48,512 bases of DNA from Leidyana gryllorum EB-2025a (Eukaryota; Apicomplexa), in contig JBLWGC010000072.1 in the NCBI GenBank assembly GCA_048772705.1, positions 1 to 48,512 of the forward strand, written 5' to 3'. The translations under genes were made by a program, and so were the position numbers. How positions within the stretch are numbered: the first letter of the stretch is position 1; each line of letters starts with the position of its first letter. Shown one piece after another: positions 15,127 through 24,200 of the stretch. The notes under the pieces were generated by a model. That model was not told the DNA's origin. It did no database searches and saw only the letters and a list, made by a program, of their open reading frames with translations.

Positions 15127-15192
15127 AGAACACGATCTTGTAAATCTTGTACGTGGTGACAGCCATTCCTCTTAAGCCTATCGATGCAACAA

Positions 15193-15264
15193 AGCGTTCT
15201 GCCGGAATCGAACCGGCGACTTCTCGCTTACGAAGCGAACGCTCTGCCCCTAAGCTAAGAAGGC
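15193..15264 (-). tRNA. tRNA-Thr-CGT: tRNA-Thr(CGT)
   Basis: CGT loop and T arm intact; one acceptor mismatch (agaacgc side). Confidence 0.82.
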
Positions 15265-15340
15265 AATGTAAGTTGGAGATAACGAAACGATGGCTACTGA
15301 CGGAGATTAGTGGAGCACTTTGCTCGAGTACTTCAATGAC

Positions 15341-15413
15341 TTCCACTGCCGGGACTTGAACCCGGATCGTGCGGGTGAGAGCCGCATATCCTAGCCACTT
15401 AGACTATAGTGGA
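15341..15413 (-). tRNA. tRNA-Glu-CTC: tRNA-Glu(CTC)
   Basis: Only the seventh acceptor pair is lost (tccacta/cagtgga). Confidence 0.84.
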
Positions 15414-15511
15414 CAAGTAGTCGAGTTTAGGCTTCGGCCGAGAGCCGAACCGACTCGGAAAGATTCCACCATCAATACGACTGGAATTTGTTACCAAGTC
15501 CGAGCTTTCTT

Positions 15512-15585
15512 GCCGCCCAAACTCCGTCGGTAGAGCGCAAGACTTTTGAAGGGAGAACCGCGGGTTCGGGCAGCGCCAGCAGTCC
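15512..15585 (+). pseudogene. tRNA-Lys relic
   Basis: Lys 5' half with TTT loop (cttttga) and an unpaired 3' stem (aggga); T arm decayed. Confidence 0.55.
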
Positions 15586-15645
15586 TAGTAAAGCTTGCTG
15601 AACCGTATGTGAAGTCACTGGCCGCAAAATGCCAAGTTCGACAGC

Positions 15646-15727
15646 GGCAACTTGCCCGAGTGGTTAAGGGGGTAGACTAGAAATCTACTGGGCCGGGCCC
15701 GCGCTGGTTCAAATCCAGCAGTTGTCG
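15646..15727 (+). tRNA. tRNA-Ser-AGA: tRNA-Ser(AGA)
   Basis: Acceptor ggcaact/agttgtc, stem gtaga/tctac with loop ct-AGA-aa, variable arm gggccgggcccgc. No defect seen. Confidence 0.92.
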
Positions 15728-15802
15728 TGCGATGTGGTTGGAGGGTTAAACTCCAACTCACGCATGAATTTCTGAATGGTGGAAAAACAACCATGTGTCC
15801 TC

Positions 15803-15873
15803 TGCATCTGCCGGGAATCGAACCCGGGTCGTCTCGATGGCAACGAGACATTCTACCACTAGACCACAGATGC
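15803..15873 (-). tRNA. tRNA-Gly-GCC: tRNA-Gly(GCC)
   Basis: Perfect; TTTTT lies about 15 nt downstream (gttgtttttcc). Confidence 0.92.
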
Positions 15874-15953
15874 GTGACACCTTGTTGTTGAAGCTCGTAC
15901 ACGGTAACGGCCGTTTTCTGAACGAATGGAATGTCCGTGGCGTGTTCAGAGCG

Positions 15954-15992
15954 TCCGAGATAGCATAGTGGTTACTATTTTCGCATGTTAGC
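15954..15992 (+). pseudogene. tRNA-Asp, 5' half
   Basis: Runs from tccgaga to the anticodon loop (catgtta), then breaks into a Val-flank sequence (gttcagcgagaacc). Confidence 0.6.
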
Positions 15993-16041
15993 GACGTTCA
16001 GCGAGAACCAAAGGAGAGAATCTTCAGCGAAGCCATCTGTG

Positions 16042-16113
16042 CTCCGAGACCGGCAATCGAACCAGGGTATGCCGCGTGACAGGCGGAAATACTGACCACT
16101 ATACTATCTCGGA
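16042..16113 (-). tRNA. tRNA-Asp-GTC: tRNA-Asp(GTC), T arm weakened
   Basis: Acceptor and GTC arm intact; T stem ccctggttcgattgccgg has mismatches. Confidence 0.65.
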
Positions 16114-16208
16114 CGCTAGTAAACTCGCCGGCCTCCAACCCCAGAAGTCCTCGCATTTTGAGATTTCACCGACAGGAAATGGGTGGAACGGCGAGCCAAG
16201 AACACTCC

Positions 16209-16256
16209 GGCAAGATGGCCGAGTGCTGTGTGCAAGCCGCCGTCCGAAATGCGGGC
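16209..16256 (+). pseudogene. tRNA-Leu relic with D-arm deletion
   Basis: ggcaagatggccgag joins directly to the anticodon arm; the T arm is absent. Inverted copy at 29797. Confidence 0.55.
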
Positions 16257-16290
16257 AGAGGATCGCAACCATGTTTAGGCTAATGACTGA

Positions 16291-16361
16291 AGCCTCCTGC
16301 CGGAATCGAACAGCGACCTTTCGCTTACAAAGCGAATGCTCTGCCCCTAAACTAAGGAGGC
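16291..16361 (-). tRNA. tRNA-Thr-TGT: tRNA-Thr(TGT)
   Basis: Acceptor gcctcct/aggaggc is a compensated variant of gccttct/agaaggc; loop tt-TGT-aa; the T stem is one base short. Confidence 0.75.
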
Positions 16362-16425
16362 ATTCCCTGTCTCGACCCATATGAGTTTTTGATGCAGGGA
16401 ATTGCATCATTTCCACCACATTGCA

Positions 16426-16507
16426 CGACAAATTCTGGATTTGAACCAGCGCGGGCCAGGCCCAGTAGATTTCTAGTCTACCCCCTTAACCACTCGGGCA
16501 AGTTGCC
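16426..16507 (-). tRNA. tRNA-Ser-AGA: tRNA-Ser(AGA)
   Basis: AGA arm perfect; changes near the 3' acceptor/T stem (ccagaatttgtcg). Begins a 700-bp stretch nearly identical to 33441-34130. Confidence 0.75.
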
Positions 16508-16568
16508 ACCTGTTCAACTCGGCATTTTGCGGCCAGTGGCTCCACATACGGTTCAGCAAGTTTGCTCC

Positions 16569-16610
16569 ACCATTGAAAGTCTTGCGCTCTAGCGACGGAG
16601 CTGGCGCGGC
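16569..16610 (-). pseudogene. tRNA-Lys 5' half relic
   Basis: gccgcgccagctccgtcgctagagcgcaaga side only, loop TTC; no T arm. Confidence 0.5.
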
Positions 16611-16710
16611 AGGGAAGCTCGGACTTGGTAACAAGTTCCTTTCGTATTAGTCGCAGAATGTTGTGGCTTCCTCGCGTCCGGGGCGACTCTTTAGCAGAGA
16701 TCCCCTCACT

Positions 16711-16784
16711 TGGTCACGCCCGGGCTCGAACCGGGGACCTTGAGCTTATTAGGCTCACGCTCTAACCGACTGAGCTACGCGACC
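16711..16784 (-). tRNA. tRNA-Ile-AAT: tRNA-Ile(AAT)
   Basis: Same sequence as 6653 on the other strand; all stems pair. Confidence 0.92.
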
Positions 16785-16877
16785 ACTTCTGCAACGACAG
16801 ATGGCACCGACCCGGATGCTGGATCCCCCAGAGCTGGAATCAAACATCAGAGCCATTTAGACACTGGCGGACAGCAC

Positions 16878-16924
16878 CCAATTTTCTAAGCAGGAGTCAG
16901 ACGCGCTACGTTCCGCCATAGGCC
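16878..16924 (-). pseudogene. tRNA-Trp relic
   Basis: 5' two thirds of Trp with loop actcctg; 3' part gone. Confidence 0.55.
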
Positions 16925-16993
16925 CAAAATCATCTCCCGCTCCAGACTCATTGCCTTGTGGTCCAACATCTCCGATCGATCCAAACCATCTTC

Positions 16994-17065
16994 AGGGCAC
17001 GCGCGGAGTTGAACCACGGACTTGCTGATCTGCAGTCAGCTGCTCTACCACTGAGCTACGTACCC
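16994..17065 (-). tRNA. tRNA-Cys-GCA: tRNA-Cys(GCA)
   Basis: Acceptor gggtacg/cgtgccc, D arm gctcagtggtagagc, stem gctga/tcagc with loop ct-GCA-ga, T loop ttcaact. Confidence 0.9.
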
Positions 17066-17161
17066 ACAAACTACCCGTCATACTCGCTCAACTCGATTCT
17101 GTCTTCTCTTCTGAAGCAAAACGGCCGGTATTGTGCACGAGCTTAAACAACAACGAGTTGT

Positions 17162-17232
17162 GCATCTGTGGTCTTGTGGTAGAATGTGTCGTTGCCACCG
17201 AGACGACCCAGGTTCGATTCCCGACAGACGCA
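17162..17232 (+). tRNA. tRNA-Gly-GCC: tRNA-Gly(GCC), weakened
   Basis: GCC loop with stem tgtcg/cgaga (one mismatch), acceptor gcatctg/cagacgc. The same variant is at 48038, again next to Cys-. Confidence 0.6.
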
Positions 17233-17376
17233 GGAGGCACGCCTCAAACCGCCGTGGCACATTAGCAGAGACGCTGACAAGCTTGGTCGGCACGAGGCCG
17301 GGGCATTCTGACACTTGATGTAACAACCCCCTGAGATAGAATCGAATGTGAGTTACGCGGTGGAACGGCGGTGATC

Positions 17377-17450
17377 GCTCCCCTAGCTCAGCTGGTTAGA
17401 GCATCGGCCTTATGTGCCGAAGGTCGAGGGTTCGATCCCCCCGGGGAGCA
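17377..17450 (+). tRNA. tRNA-Ile-TAT: tRNA-Ile(TAT), intronless
   Basis: Acceptor gctcccc/ggggagc, loop ct-TAT-gt in stem tcggc/gccga, T arm gagggttcgatcccccc. Single copy. In many animals this gene has an intron; here the loop is exactly 7 nt. Confidence 0.9.
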
Positions 17451-17537
17451 AATCAACCCAATGACAGCCGAACGCGACCGCCGAGTACTCCAGCATTTGA
17501 CACCTATGAGTGCCCTAGCCGGGCAGGCCGACCAGGA

Positions 17538-17645
17538 GGCTGTTTGGTCTGAAGGTATGATTTTTCCTCGCTTAAAAGAACATTGCAACTGGGTCTTGTA
17601 GCTCAGTCGGCAGAGTCTACCCCCTAACCACTCGGGCAAGTTGCC
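17538..17645. pseudogene. Pro / Asn / Ser fragment mosaic
   Basis: A Pro 5' third (17538-17570, +), an Asn 5' third (17592-17615, +) and a Ser 5' end on the minus strand (17616-17645) abut with no spacers: two rearrangement joints within 110 bp. Confidence 0.6.
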
Positions 17646-17721
17646 ACCTGTCCAACTGGGCATCTTGCGCCCAGTGCCGTCACATACGGTTGGTTCAGCA
17701 AGCTCGACTCGGACCTCTCGC

Positions 17722-17783
17722 GCTGCCCGAACCTCCGTTCTCCCATCAAAAGTCTTGCGCTCTATCGACGGACTTGGGGCGGC
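17722..17783 (-). pseudogene. tRNA-Lys relic
   Basis: Inverted counterpart of the 15512/35374 relics, with TTT loop and broken 3' stem. Confidence 0.5.
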
Positions 17784-17883
17784 GACGAAGCTCGGACTTA
17801 GTAACAAATTCCATTCGTATTGATCGTTAAATCTTGGGCCTTCCTCGGCTACAGGGCGAAGCTGTATCAGAGATGCACTCACT

Positions 17884-17957
17884 TGGTCACGCACGGGCTC
17901 CAACCGCGGACTCAGAAGTCATTAGGCTCACGCTCTGGCCGCCTGAAATACGCGACC
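17884..17957 (-). pseudogene. tRNA-Ile(AAT), decayed
   Basis: Ends and AAT triplet are recognisable; D arm, anticodon stem and T loop carry many changes. Confidence 0.6.
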
Positions 17958-18124
17958 GCTTCAGAGTTTAGGTGAACAGTCACTAGCCAAAGGAGCCGAC
18001 TGATGTGTTCAGCAAAAACCCCATGACTGGGATTGAAGCGGCCGCTCAGACCTTCCTCCACGGAGAAGGGGCACTACCAATTCGCACGGGATTCCCGATG
18101 GAAGGCGTAGCCCGTTCCACTCTC

Positions 18125-18206
18125 GGCAAGGTGGCCGAGTGGTTAACGCGGCGGCCTGCTATGCCGTTGAGTTTCACCCGCGTGAGTTCGAATCTCACCC
18201 CTGTCG
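18125..18206 (+). tRNA. tRNA-Ser-GCT: tRNA-Ser(GCT)
   Basis: Loop ct-GCT-at; D arm gttaacgc and acceptor ggcaagg/ccctgtc each differ by one base from the family. Confidence 0.78.
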
Positions 18207-18340
18207 GTAGCATTCGGGAAAAAGCGCGACTGCTTTGTCCGACCCAAATCCAAGGCTCTACGCTGGGCGCTATGTACAGGAGCCACTTGAAATATTTCAG
18301 AGATCAGTAGAGACCCTGTTGCGGGAGACCTCGGACCCTG

Positions 18341-18379
18341 CAGTCATAAGCCCAACACTCTCGCACTGAGTTCCACTAC
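18341..18379 (-). pseudogene. Initiator tRNA-Met fragment
   Basis: Middle and 5' part only (agtgttgggcttatg and D arm); ends lost. Confidence 0.45.
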
Positions 18380-18478
18380 TCCAGCGTCGAATATCATGCA
18401 GGAAGCGGAAATGTGGTTCTTGAGATGCGGATCGATTTGACACCTATGAGTGCCGTAGCTGAGCAGGCCGACCAGGGG

Positions 18479-18512
18479 GCTGTTCGGTCTGAAGGTATGA
18501 TTTCTCCTCGCT
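18479..18512 (+). pseudogene. tRNA-Pro 5' fragment
   Basis: ggctgttcggtctgaaggtatgat, then unrelated; the same fragment precedes Asn at 17538 and 48181. Confidence 0.55.
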
Positions 18513-18531
18513 CAAAAGAACATTGCAACTG

Positions 18532-18604
18532 GGTCTTGTAGCTCAGTCGGCAAAGCGTGTAGCTGTTCACCACAAAGTCGCAGTTTCGAAGCCTGGCAGT
18601 ACCG
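18532..18604 (+). tRNA. tRNA-Asn-GTT: tRNA-Asn(GTT), weakened
   Basis: Loop ct-GTT-ca; stem tgtag/ccaca and acceptor ggtcttg/cagtacc each have a mismatch. Confidence 0.6.
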
Positions 18605-18681
18605 GGAGCTGCGATGTCCAACTCTCTCTTAGAGGTCGAAACTCTGTATCTAACCACCGGCAGGTGCCGGCCTACTGAGTT

Positions 18682-18754
18682 TGGACAACCTGGGTATCGA
18701 TCCCAGTACCTCTCGCATGCAAAGCGAGCGCTCTACCATCTGAGCTAGTCGCCC
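18682..18754 (-). tRNA. tRNA-Ala-TGC: tRNA-Ala(TGC)
   Basis: Ala body with loop tt-TGC-at in stem ctcgc/gcgag; one acceptor mismatch (gttgtcc). Confidence 0.82.
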
Positions 18755-18842
18755 GTTGCGCAGACCCCATCGCATGTGTTGGTTCTCAACATAGTATAAC
18801 CACCCTCTCAACTGTACTCAGCGGTTTGCACGACCGACAGGC

Positions 18843-18914
18843 GGCTGTTTGATCTAGTGGTATGATTCTTCTTTCGGGTGGAAGAAGTCCTGTGTTCGAT
18901 TCCCACAAGAGCCC
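18843..18914 (+). tRNA. tRNA-Pro-CGG: tRNA-Pro(CGG), weakened
   Basis: Loop tt-CGG-gt, stem cttct/ggaag, acceptor 3' side aagagcc. The same variant is at 31643. Confidence 0.55.
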
Positions 18915-19028
18915 GCCTGATAGTTGTTGACTGAATGCCACGTCTCTCCAAGGTCGTATGATCCCGGATGAAGTCCAGACCAGCTGAGACAAAATCGGAG
19001 TTGCAGCAGTTGTGAGGGGCTGGAACTG

Positions 19029-19100
19029 CTCCGAGACCGGGAATCGAACCCGGGTGTTCCGCGTGACAGGCGGAAATACTAACCACTATACTATCTCGGA
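19029..19100 (-). tRNA. tRNA-Asp-GTC: tRNA-Asp(GTC)
   Basis: All arms intact except one variable-loop base (gaacacc). Confidence 0.87.
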
Positions 19101-19195
19101 CGCTCTGAACACGCCGCCCTCCAACCCCAAAAGTCCTTCCATTTTGAGATGTCAAGCACAGAAAACGCGTGGAGCGGGCGAGCCAAAAACATGCC

Positions 19196-19252
19196 GGCAA
19201 GATGGCCGAGTTGCCCAAGACGCGGTGCTCAGACTGGAGTCCGAAAGGGCGA
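19196..19252 (+). pseudogene. tRNA-Leu, 3' end replaced
   Basis: Same truncation as 12453, with extra changes in the anticodon stem (cggtgctcagactggag). Confidence 0.6.
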
Positions 19253-19295
19253 GGATCTGGGGTTAAGCCTTTCGAACCCCGGAGCAGTTGGACAG

Positions 19296-19362
19296 CCGGG
19301 GAAAGCTCAGTTGACTGTAGTGCTGGCATCAGATAGTCGGCGAATCGGTTCCGTCACACCGA
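19296..19362 (+). pseudogene. tRNA-Tyr with D-arm deletion
   Basis: Contains the 7-nt intron and GTA, but lacks about 13 nt of the D arm; T arm changed (gcgaatcggttccg). Confidence 0.7.
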
Positions 19363-19429
19363 ATGGTTTTGGCAGACAGCGATGATAGGCCAACTAGACT
19401 ACTCCGGCGAGGGTTCCATCTATGTAGTT

Positions 19430-19502
19430 CGGACGACCTGGGCATTGATCCCAGTACCTCTTGCACGCTAAGCGAGCGCTTCACCATTTGAGCTAGTCCC
19501 CC
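19430..19502 (-). tRNA. tRNA-Ala-AGC: tRNA-Ala(AGC), weakened
   Basis: Same acceptor and anticodon-stem changes as 1593; discriminator G. Confidence 0.52.
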
Positions 19503-19590
19503 GCTGTGCAGACCCCATCGCATTTAGTGGTACTTCACATAGTATGACCACTCTCTCGAGTGTACCCAGCGGGTTGCACGACCGACAGGC

Positions 19591-19662
19591 GGCTGTTTGG
19601 TCTAGTGGTATGATTCTTCCTTCGGGTGGAAGAAGTCCTGGGTTCGATTCCCAGAACAGCCC
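19591..19662 (+). tRNA. tRNA-Pro-CGG: tRNA-Pro(CGG)
   Basis: Perfect cloverleaf. Confidence 0.9.
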
Positions 19663-19747
19663 CGTTGGTTGTCGGTTGACCCGACGCTCCACCTCAGATC
19701 AAGAGGGTAGGGCTCTCGGCTAAAGCTGCAGCTGAGGGAGTTAGTTG

Positions 19748-19820
19748 TCCACTGTAGTCTAAGTGGCTAGGATATGCGGCTTTCACCCGCACGATCCGGG
19801 TTCAAGTCCCGGCAGTGGAA
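19748..19820 (+). tRNA. tRNA-Glu-TTC: tRNA-Glu(TTC)
   Basis: Perfect stems, with loop ct-TTC-ac. First gene of the inverted copy of the 1423-2290 block. Confidence 0.9.
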
Positions 19821-19896
19821 GTCATTGGACCATTCGAGCAAAGTGCTCCAGTAACCTTCGTCAATAGTGACTGACTCGTGATCTTTGGCTTGCATT

Positions 19897-19968
19897 GCCC
19901 TCTTAGCTTAGGGGCAGAGCATTCGCTTAGTAAGCGAAAGGTCGCCGGTTCGATTCCGGCAGAAGGCT
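19897..19968 (+). tRNA. tRNA-Thr-AGT: tRNA-Thr(AGT)
   Basis: AGT arm and T arm intact; one acceptor mismatch (gccctct). Confidence 0.85.
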
Positions 19969-20016
19969 TTGGTCACGAGCCGATCTATTCTAGACTGTTT
20001 CCCTTTTGCGCACACT

Positions 20017-20088
20017 TACCAGTGAGTCGTTTCGATCGACTGACCTTTGGGTTATGAGCCCAACACTCTTCCGCTGAGCTGCACTGCT
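20017..20088 (-). tRNA. tRNA-iMet-CAT: Initiator tRNA-Met(CAT)
   Basis: Initiator features as at 1951; the 3' acceptor has one mismatch (cactggt). Confidence 0.85.
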
Positions 20089-20213
20089 TAGTCTGCAACA
20101 TGGAAGAGGTAGCCGAAATGCAGTTCTTGAGATGTTAATTGCCTCGAGTGTCGACGCGGTGGCTGTGTTACTTCTAAAACTGCTTATCCCATCGGGTCAA
20201 CCGACAACCCAGA

Positions 20214-20285
20214 GGGCTGTTCTGGGAATCGAACCCAGGACTCCTTCCACCCTAAGGAAGGATCATACCACTAGACCAAACAGCC
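20214..20285 (-). tRNA. tRNA-Pro-AGG: tRNA-Pro(AGG)
   Basis: Loop tt-AGG-gt, all stems pair; mirror of 1754 but with an intact T stem. Confidence 0.9.
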
Positions 20286-20373
20286 GCCTGTCGGTCGTGC
20301 AACCCGCTGGGTACACTCGAGAGAGTGGTCATACTATGTGAAGTACCACTAAATGCGATGGGGTCTGCACAGC

Positions 20374-20446
20374 GGGGGACTAGCTCAAATGTTGAAGCGC
20401 TCGCTTAGCGTGCAAGAGGTACTGGGATCAATGCCCAGGTCGTCCA
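20374..20446 (+). tRNA. tRNA-Ala-AGC: tRNA-Ala(AGC), weakened
   Basis: Carries the same lesions as 1593, in the inverted block. Confidence 0.52.
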
Positions 20447-20561
20447 AAGTTTGTCGTGCTGCAACTGGCGCTATTTGACTACAGAGTTGAGAGCTTTGAG
20501 GGTGCCCTGTAGCCCTTAGATGGACTTGGGCACCGCAGTATGTGTGAAGGTTGCCTCAGAG

Positions 20562-20622
20562 ACCGGATCTGCGAGTTTGTATTTTACAACCACACGCTCT
20601 GCCGACTAAAGTACAAGAGCCA
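20562..20622 (-). pseudogene. tRNA-Asn relic next to the LTR
   Basis: The spacer shared with 1411-1423 and 34306-34318 continues to ccaat, then stops abruptly at the LTR (20631). Confidence 0.5.
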
Positions 20623-20630
20623 GTTCCAAT

Positions 20631-21231
20631 TGTTGTAACCCCAAGTCGCTACTCGAGGGGAACGAGGCCCAGTTCTCATCCCTGCATACTTTCGACCACA
20701 AGTCAGACTTAGAACCAAGTTAGTATTTTTGCCGACAAGTCTACCACGAATATGTCGCACACGACGGCGCAAAACAAGAACTACGACTTGTTGTACCAAG
20801 TGCAAAAGTTATCTTAGGCCGCCTCTTGCCTCGTCCAACTCTGACTTAGCCAACTTGCTTGCGTGTGTCTCTCGCTCTGGTGTCTCTCTCACTCCACCCA
20901 TGTGCCAGTCGCTCGCACTCTTGCGGAGCCTCGCGCTGGACACACACGGTAGTTCTCCCCGACACCACACTCTGATCATTCATGTGAGTGTCTGCACAGT
21001 TACACTGTTGCAGAGAGCTCAGACCACTAGGGTGCATTTGCCTTTACGCTTTAGTAGTGGTTGCTTTACGTTCGTTAATAATGCCTTTTCACCATCTTAT
21101 ACATGCCCCTATATAAGTGCCAAATATGTAGGGAAGTATCCAGATGGATGTTAATTCGATTGGAAATTTCACCAAGTCGAATCTGGCCACCCGATAGGAA
21201 GTTGACCATCAGGCAAACACGAACTACAACA
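20631..21231 (-). repeat. 3' LTR
   Basis: About 601 bp, bounded by the inverted ends TGTTGTA...TACAACA. Nearly identical to 27327-27928. Confidence 0.92.
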
Positions 21232-21234
21232 CAC

Positions 21235-21246
21235 GCCCCCTCCTCG
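21235..21246 (-). other. Polypurine tract
   Basis: On the minus strand cgaggagggggc lies just before the 3' LTR, the usual plus-strand primer of LTR elements. Confidence 0.75.
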
Positions 21247-21268
21247 GGAAAGGCATCGTCCCTGATGA

Positions 21269-24200
21269 CTAAGAGAATAGCCTTTGTCTCTTGTTAGGGA
21301 GATATACTACTTGCGTCAAAGGTCTATGCCTGCGTCGGGTCCTTGTGCCCCTTGCGGCTCTCGCGGCATGCCACTTTTCTTCATACTCCCGCAGCAGCTC
21401 GGGGTATGCGTGAAGTCTTTCACGGGGTACCCACGTCAAGTCCTTCCAGGTCCGGCCTTGCCACTTGACTTGGTAGTGCTCATCCCGTTGACGAAACTTG
21501 ACGATCTTCTGAGGTACAGAAGACTCGGCCTCAGCTCTTGCCGGTGGTCTTAAGGTAGCCTCAGGTACTATCGGGGGTCTTGACGAAACCAGCGGTGCGT
21601 CATCGTCTTCGTCTAATGACACGGCACGCGGCGGCGACCGTATTCTTGGCGCTGTCGCTTCGGCTGGAGGCATTTCCTCTATAGTGGTTGGCAGTAGAAT
21701 CTCTGGCGTCTCAGCCGGGAAGGGAGTGCCTTGGCTCATCTCTCCTTCTGGCTGCCTAGTCGCGGACGTAGAGGTAACGGGACCCACAGGAACGCAAATA
21801 CTGATTCCGGAGCCTTCGCTACTTACACTCTCACGACGTCTCTGGGTCGTTGCCTCGGTACTTGTAGGAATCTTACAAGTCCGGTCTTCCTTAGGCTGGA
21901 TCCATGTGTCCACACCAACAGGTAAGACTCGATTCACGTTTACGCGATCGAAAGCCGACTGAGACCCTTCCACTCTACACCAGGATCCGTCTTTAGACGT
22001 TTCCACCACTTTCTTTGGTGCACTCCACTTAGGCGATAGCTTCCGTGACGGGAAGTCGGTAAGTTCATAGTCACTTAACCGAACTAGCACCCATTGCCCC
22101 ACATTCACGTTCTTCTCACGAGCCGACTTGTCGTACTGAGACTTCATTTTCTCATAGTACTTTTCCAGACTTTGTCGTGCTCGGTGAGTGGCATCATCAA
22201 TAATCTGGCGTAGTTCCTTGGCATACTGCTCTCCCGTGGTATGAGGTCGGGTATTTCTCTCCCCCCCTCCGGGTAAGTGCGGTTGCCGTCCTCGGTTCAG
22301 TACAAAGGGTGACATTCCGAGTGCTCGATGATCGGTAATGTTATACCCGAACTGAATACCGGGGAGATAGGAATCCCAGTTATTTGCCGTAAAACCGGTT
22401 AACGTGGCCAACGACTTATTGAGCGTGCGCATAAACCGTTCTGCATAACCGTCGCCTTGCGGGTAATACGCGGTTGAGAAGATCTTTTTAATGCCAAAGT
22501 GTGAGCATAAGTGATCTACCAACTTGGCGCGGAAACTGGGTCCATTGTCCGATAATAGTCTTCTTGGACACCCATGATTGCAGATAATATGCTTGTTAAA
22601 AGCGTTAATGACGGTTATGGCCTCTTGATTGCGCGTCGGCACTAACTCAACCCACTTAGTGAATTGGTCAACGAATACCAGGACATACTTGTACCCATTT
22701 GACTCAGGGTAAGGTCCGCAGAAATCCATGGCGACAGTCCCCCATGGTTCTGTTGGTACTTCTGACTTCATAGGGCCGTGTGGTTGTTGAGGTTTCCGTC
22801 GTTGGCATAGTACGCACTTTTCTAAGATTTGTCTTATCTTAGGTATCGTTAGGCTCGATACATATATTTGTGCGACCATGTGGCGTATTCGGTTAGGTCC
22901 GAAATGAGCGCCAACCGGGCTTTCGTGTATAGTGCGTACAACACGTTCCCATAGTTTCTCGGGAAGCCACGGTCTCCACCGGAAGCCATCATCGACTCCT
23001 ATCAGTCCGTCAACCACGTACACTCCTTTACTTTTTGTAAAGTTGTTGGATATTCCCTCGTCTTGTTGCTCATGGTACAGTTCCGCTTCAGAGGGTAATT
23101 CCAACTTGGTGGGGAGTATGGCGTAAATCATGTGATCCTCCATGCACTCAGAGTCGGCGAATGTGCGAGTGAAGGCATCAACATTAGAGTGAGATTTACC
23201 CGATCGGTGGCGTATTTCGAACGGAGTAAACTCTGCCAGCGCAAGTGCCCATCGTTGTAAACGGCCGGTTCGTGCCTTAAACAACCATTGTAGACTTTCG
23301 TGGTCCGACCGAACGTAAAACTTGGAACCGAGGATGTATGTGCGGAACTTCTGTAGCGCTTCTTTTATAGCCAATGCCTCTTTTTCCCTTATATGCCATC
23401 TTGACTCGGCAGGTGAGAACTTGCGGGACTCAAAGACAATGGGTCGGTCGCCTCTACCGTCACCAAAGTCTTGACTGAGTACTGCTGCCATGCCAATTTC
23501 AGACGCATCACAGTCCACAATAAATTCTCGGGAAAAGTCAGGGTATGCTAGGACCACATCTCCACTGACCAAGGCTTTCTTAAGCGTATTGAAGGCGTTC
23601 TCGCACTCCGGGGTCCAATTAAACGCGCCCTTTTTCGGAAGGTCCGTGAGTGGGGCACTTATTTCAGCATGGCCTTTTATGAACCTTCTGTAATACCCGG
23701 AAAGCCCAAGGAATGCTCTGACTTCCTTTGAGTCTTTCGGTCGAGGGAACTTGTTGACTTTTTCTAACTTCTTTGGGTCTGTACGCACTCCACCCGCAGT
23801 TACTATATGTCCGAGAAATTCAATTTCGGACTTCAAGAACTCGCACTTCGCCGGTTTTAACAATAACCCAGCTCCGTGACAAGTCTCGAATACTTCCCTC
23901 AAGTGTCGTACATGATCCTCAAAGGTCTTAGAGTAAATCAGTATATCGTCTAAGTAGCAGACGACAAAGTCAAACAACATAGGACCCAAGACTTTTTGCA
24001 TCATCCGCTGGTACGTAGCGGGGGCATTACAGAGGCCAAAGGGCATGACCAACCACTCGAATTGTCCTTCAGCGCAGATAAAGGATGTCTTGTGTATATC
24101 CTGTTCTGCCATCGGGATTTGCCAATAACCAGCGGCAGCATCCAGGGATGAGAAGTACTTTGCTCCTCTAAAGACCGAGAGTAAGTCGTCAATTCTAGGT

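Larger units (their letters stand above)
14888..15187. repeat. 150-bp tandem duplication
   Basis: Two head-to-tail units (14888-15037 and 15038-15187), each holding a minus-strand Gly relic and its spacer, differ by about one base. Other copies of this block have a single unit, so the doubling is local and recent. Confidence 0.85.

Noticed and set aside
1-20622. A phage or bacterial tRNA array
   Set aside because: No encoded CCA, a Tyr intron, eukaryotic initiator features, A34 anticodons, and a Ty3/gypsy element inside.
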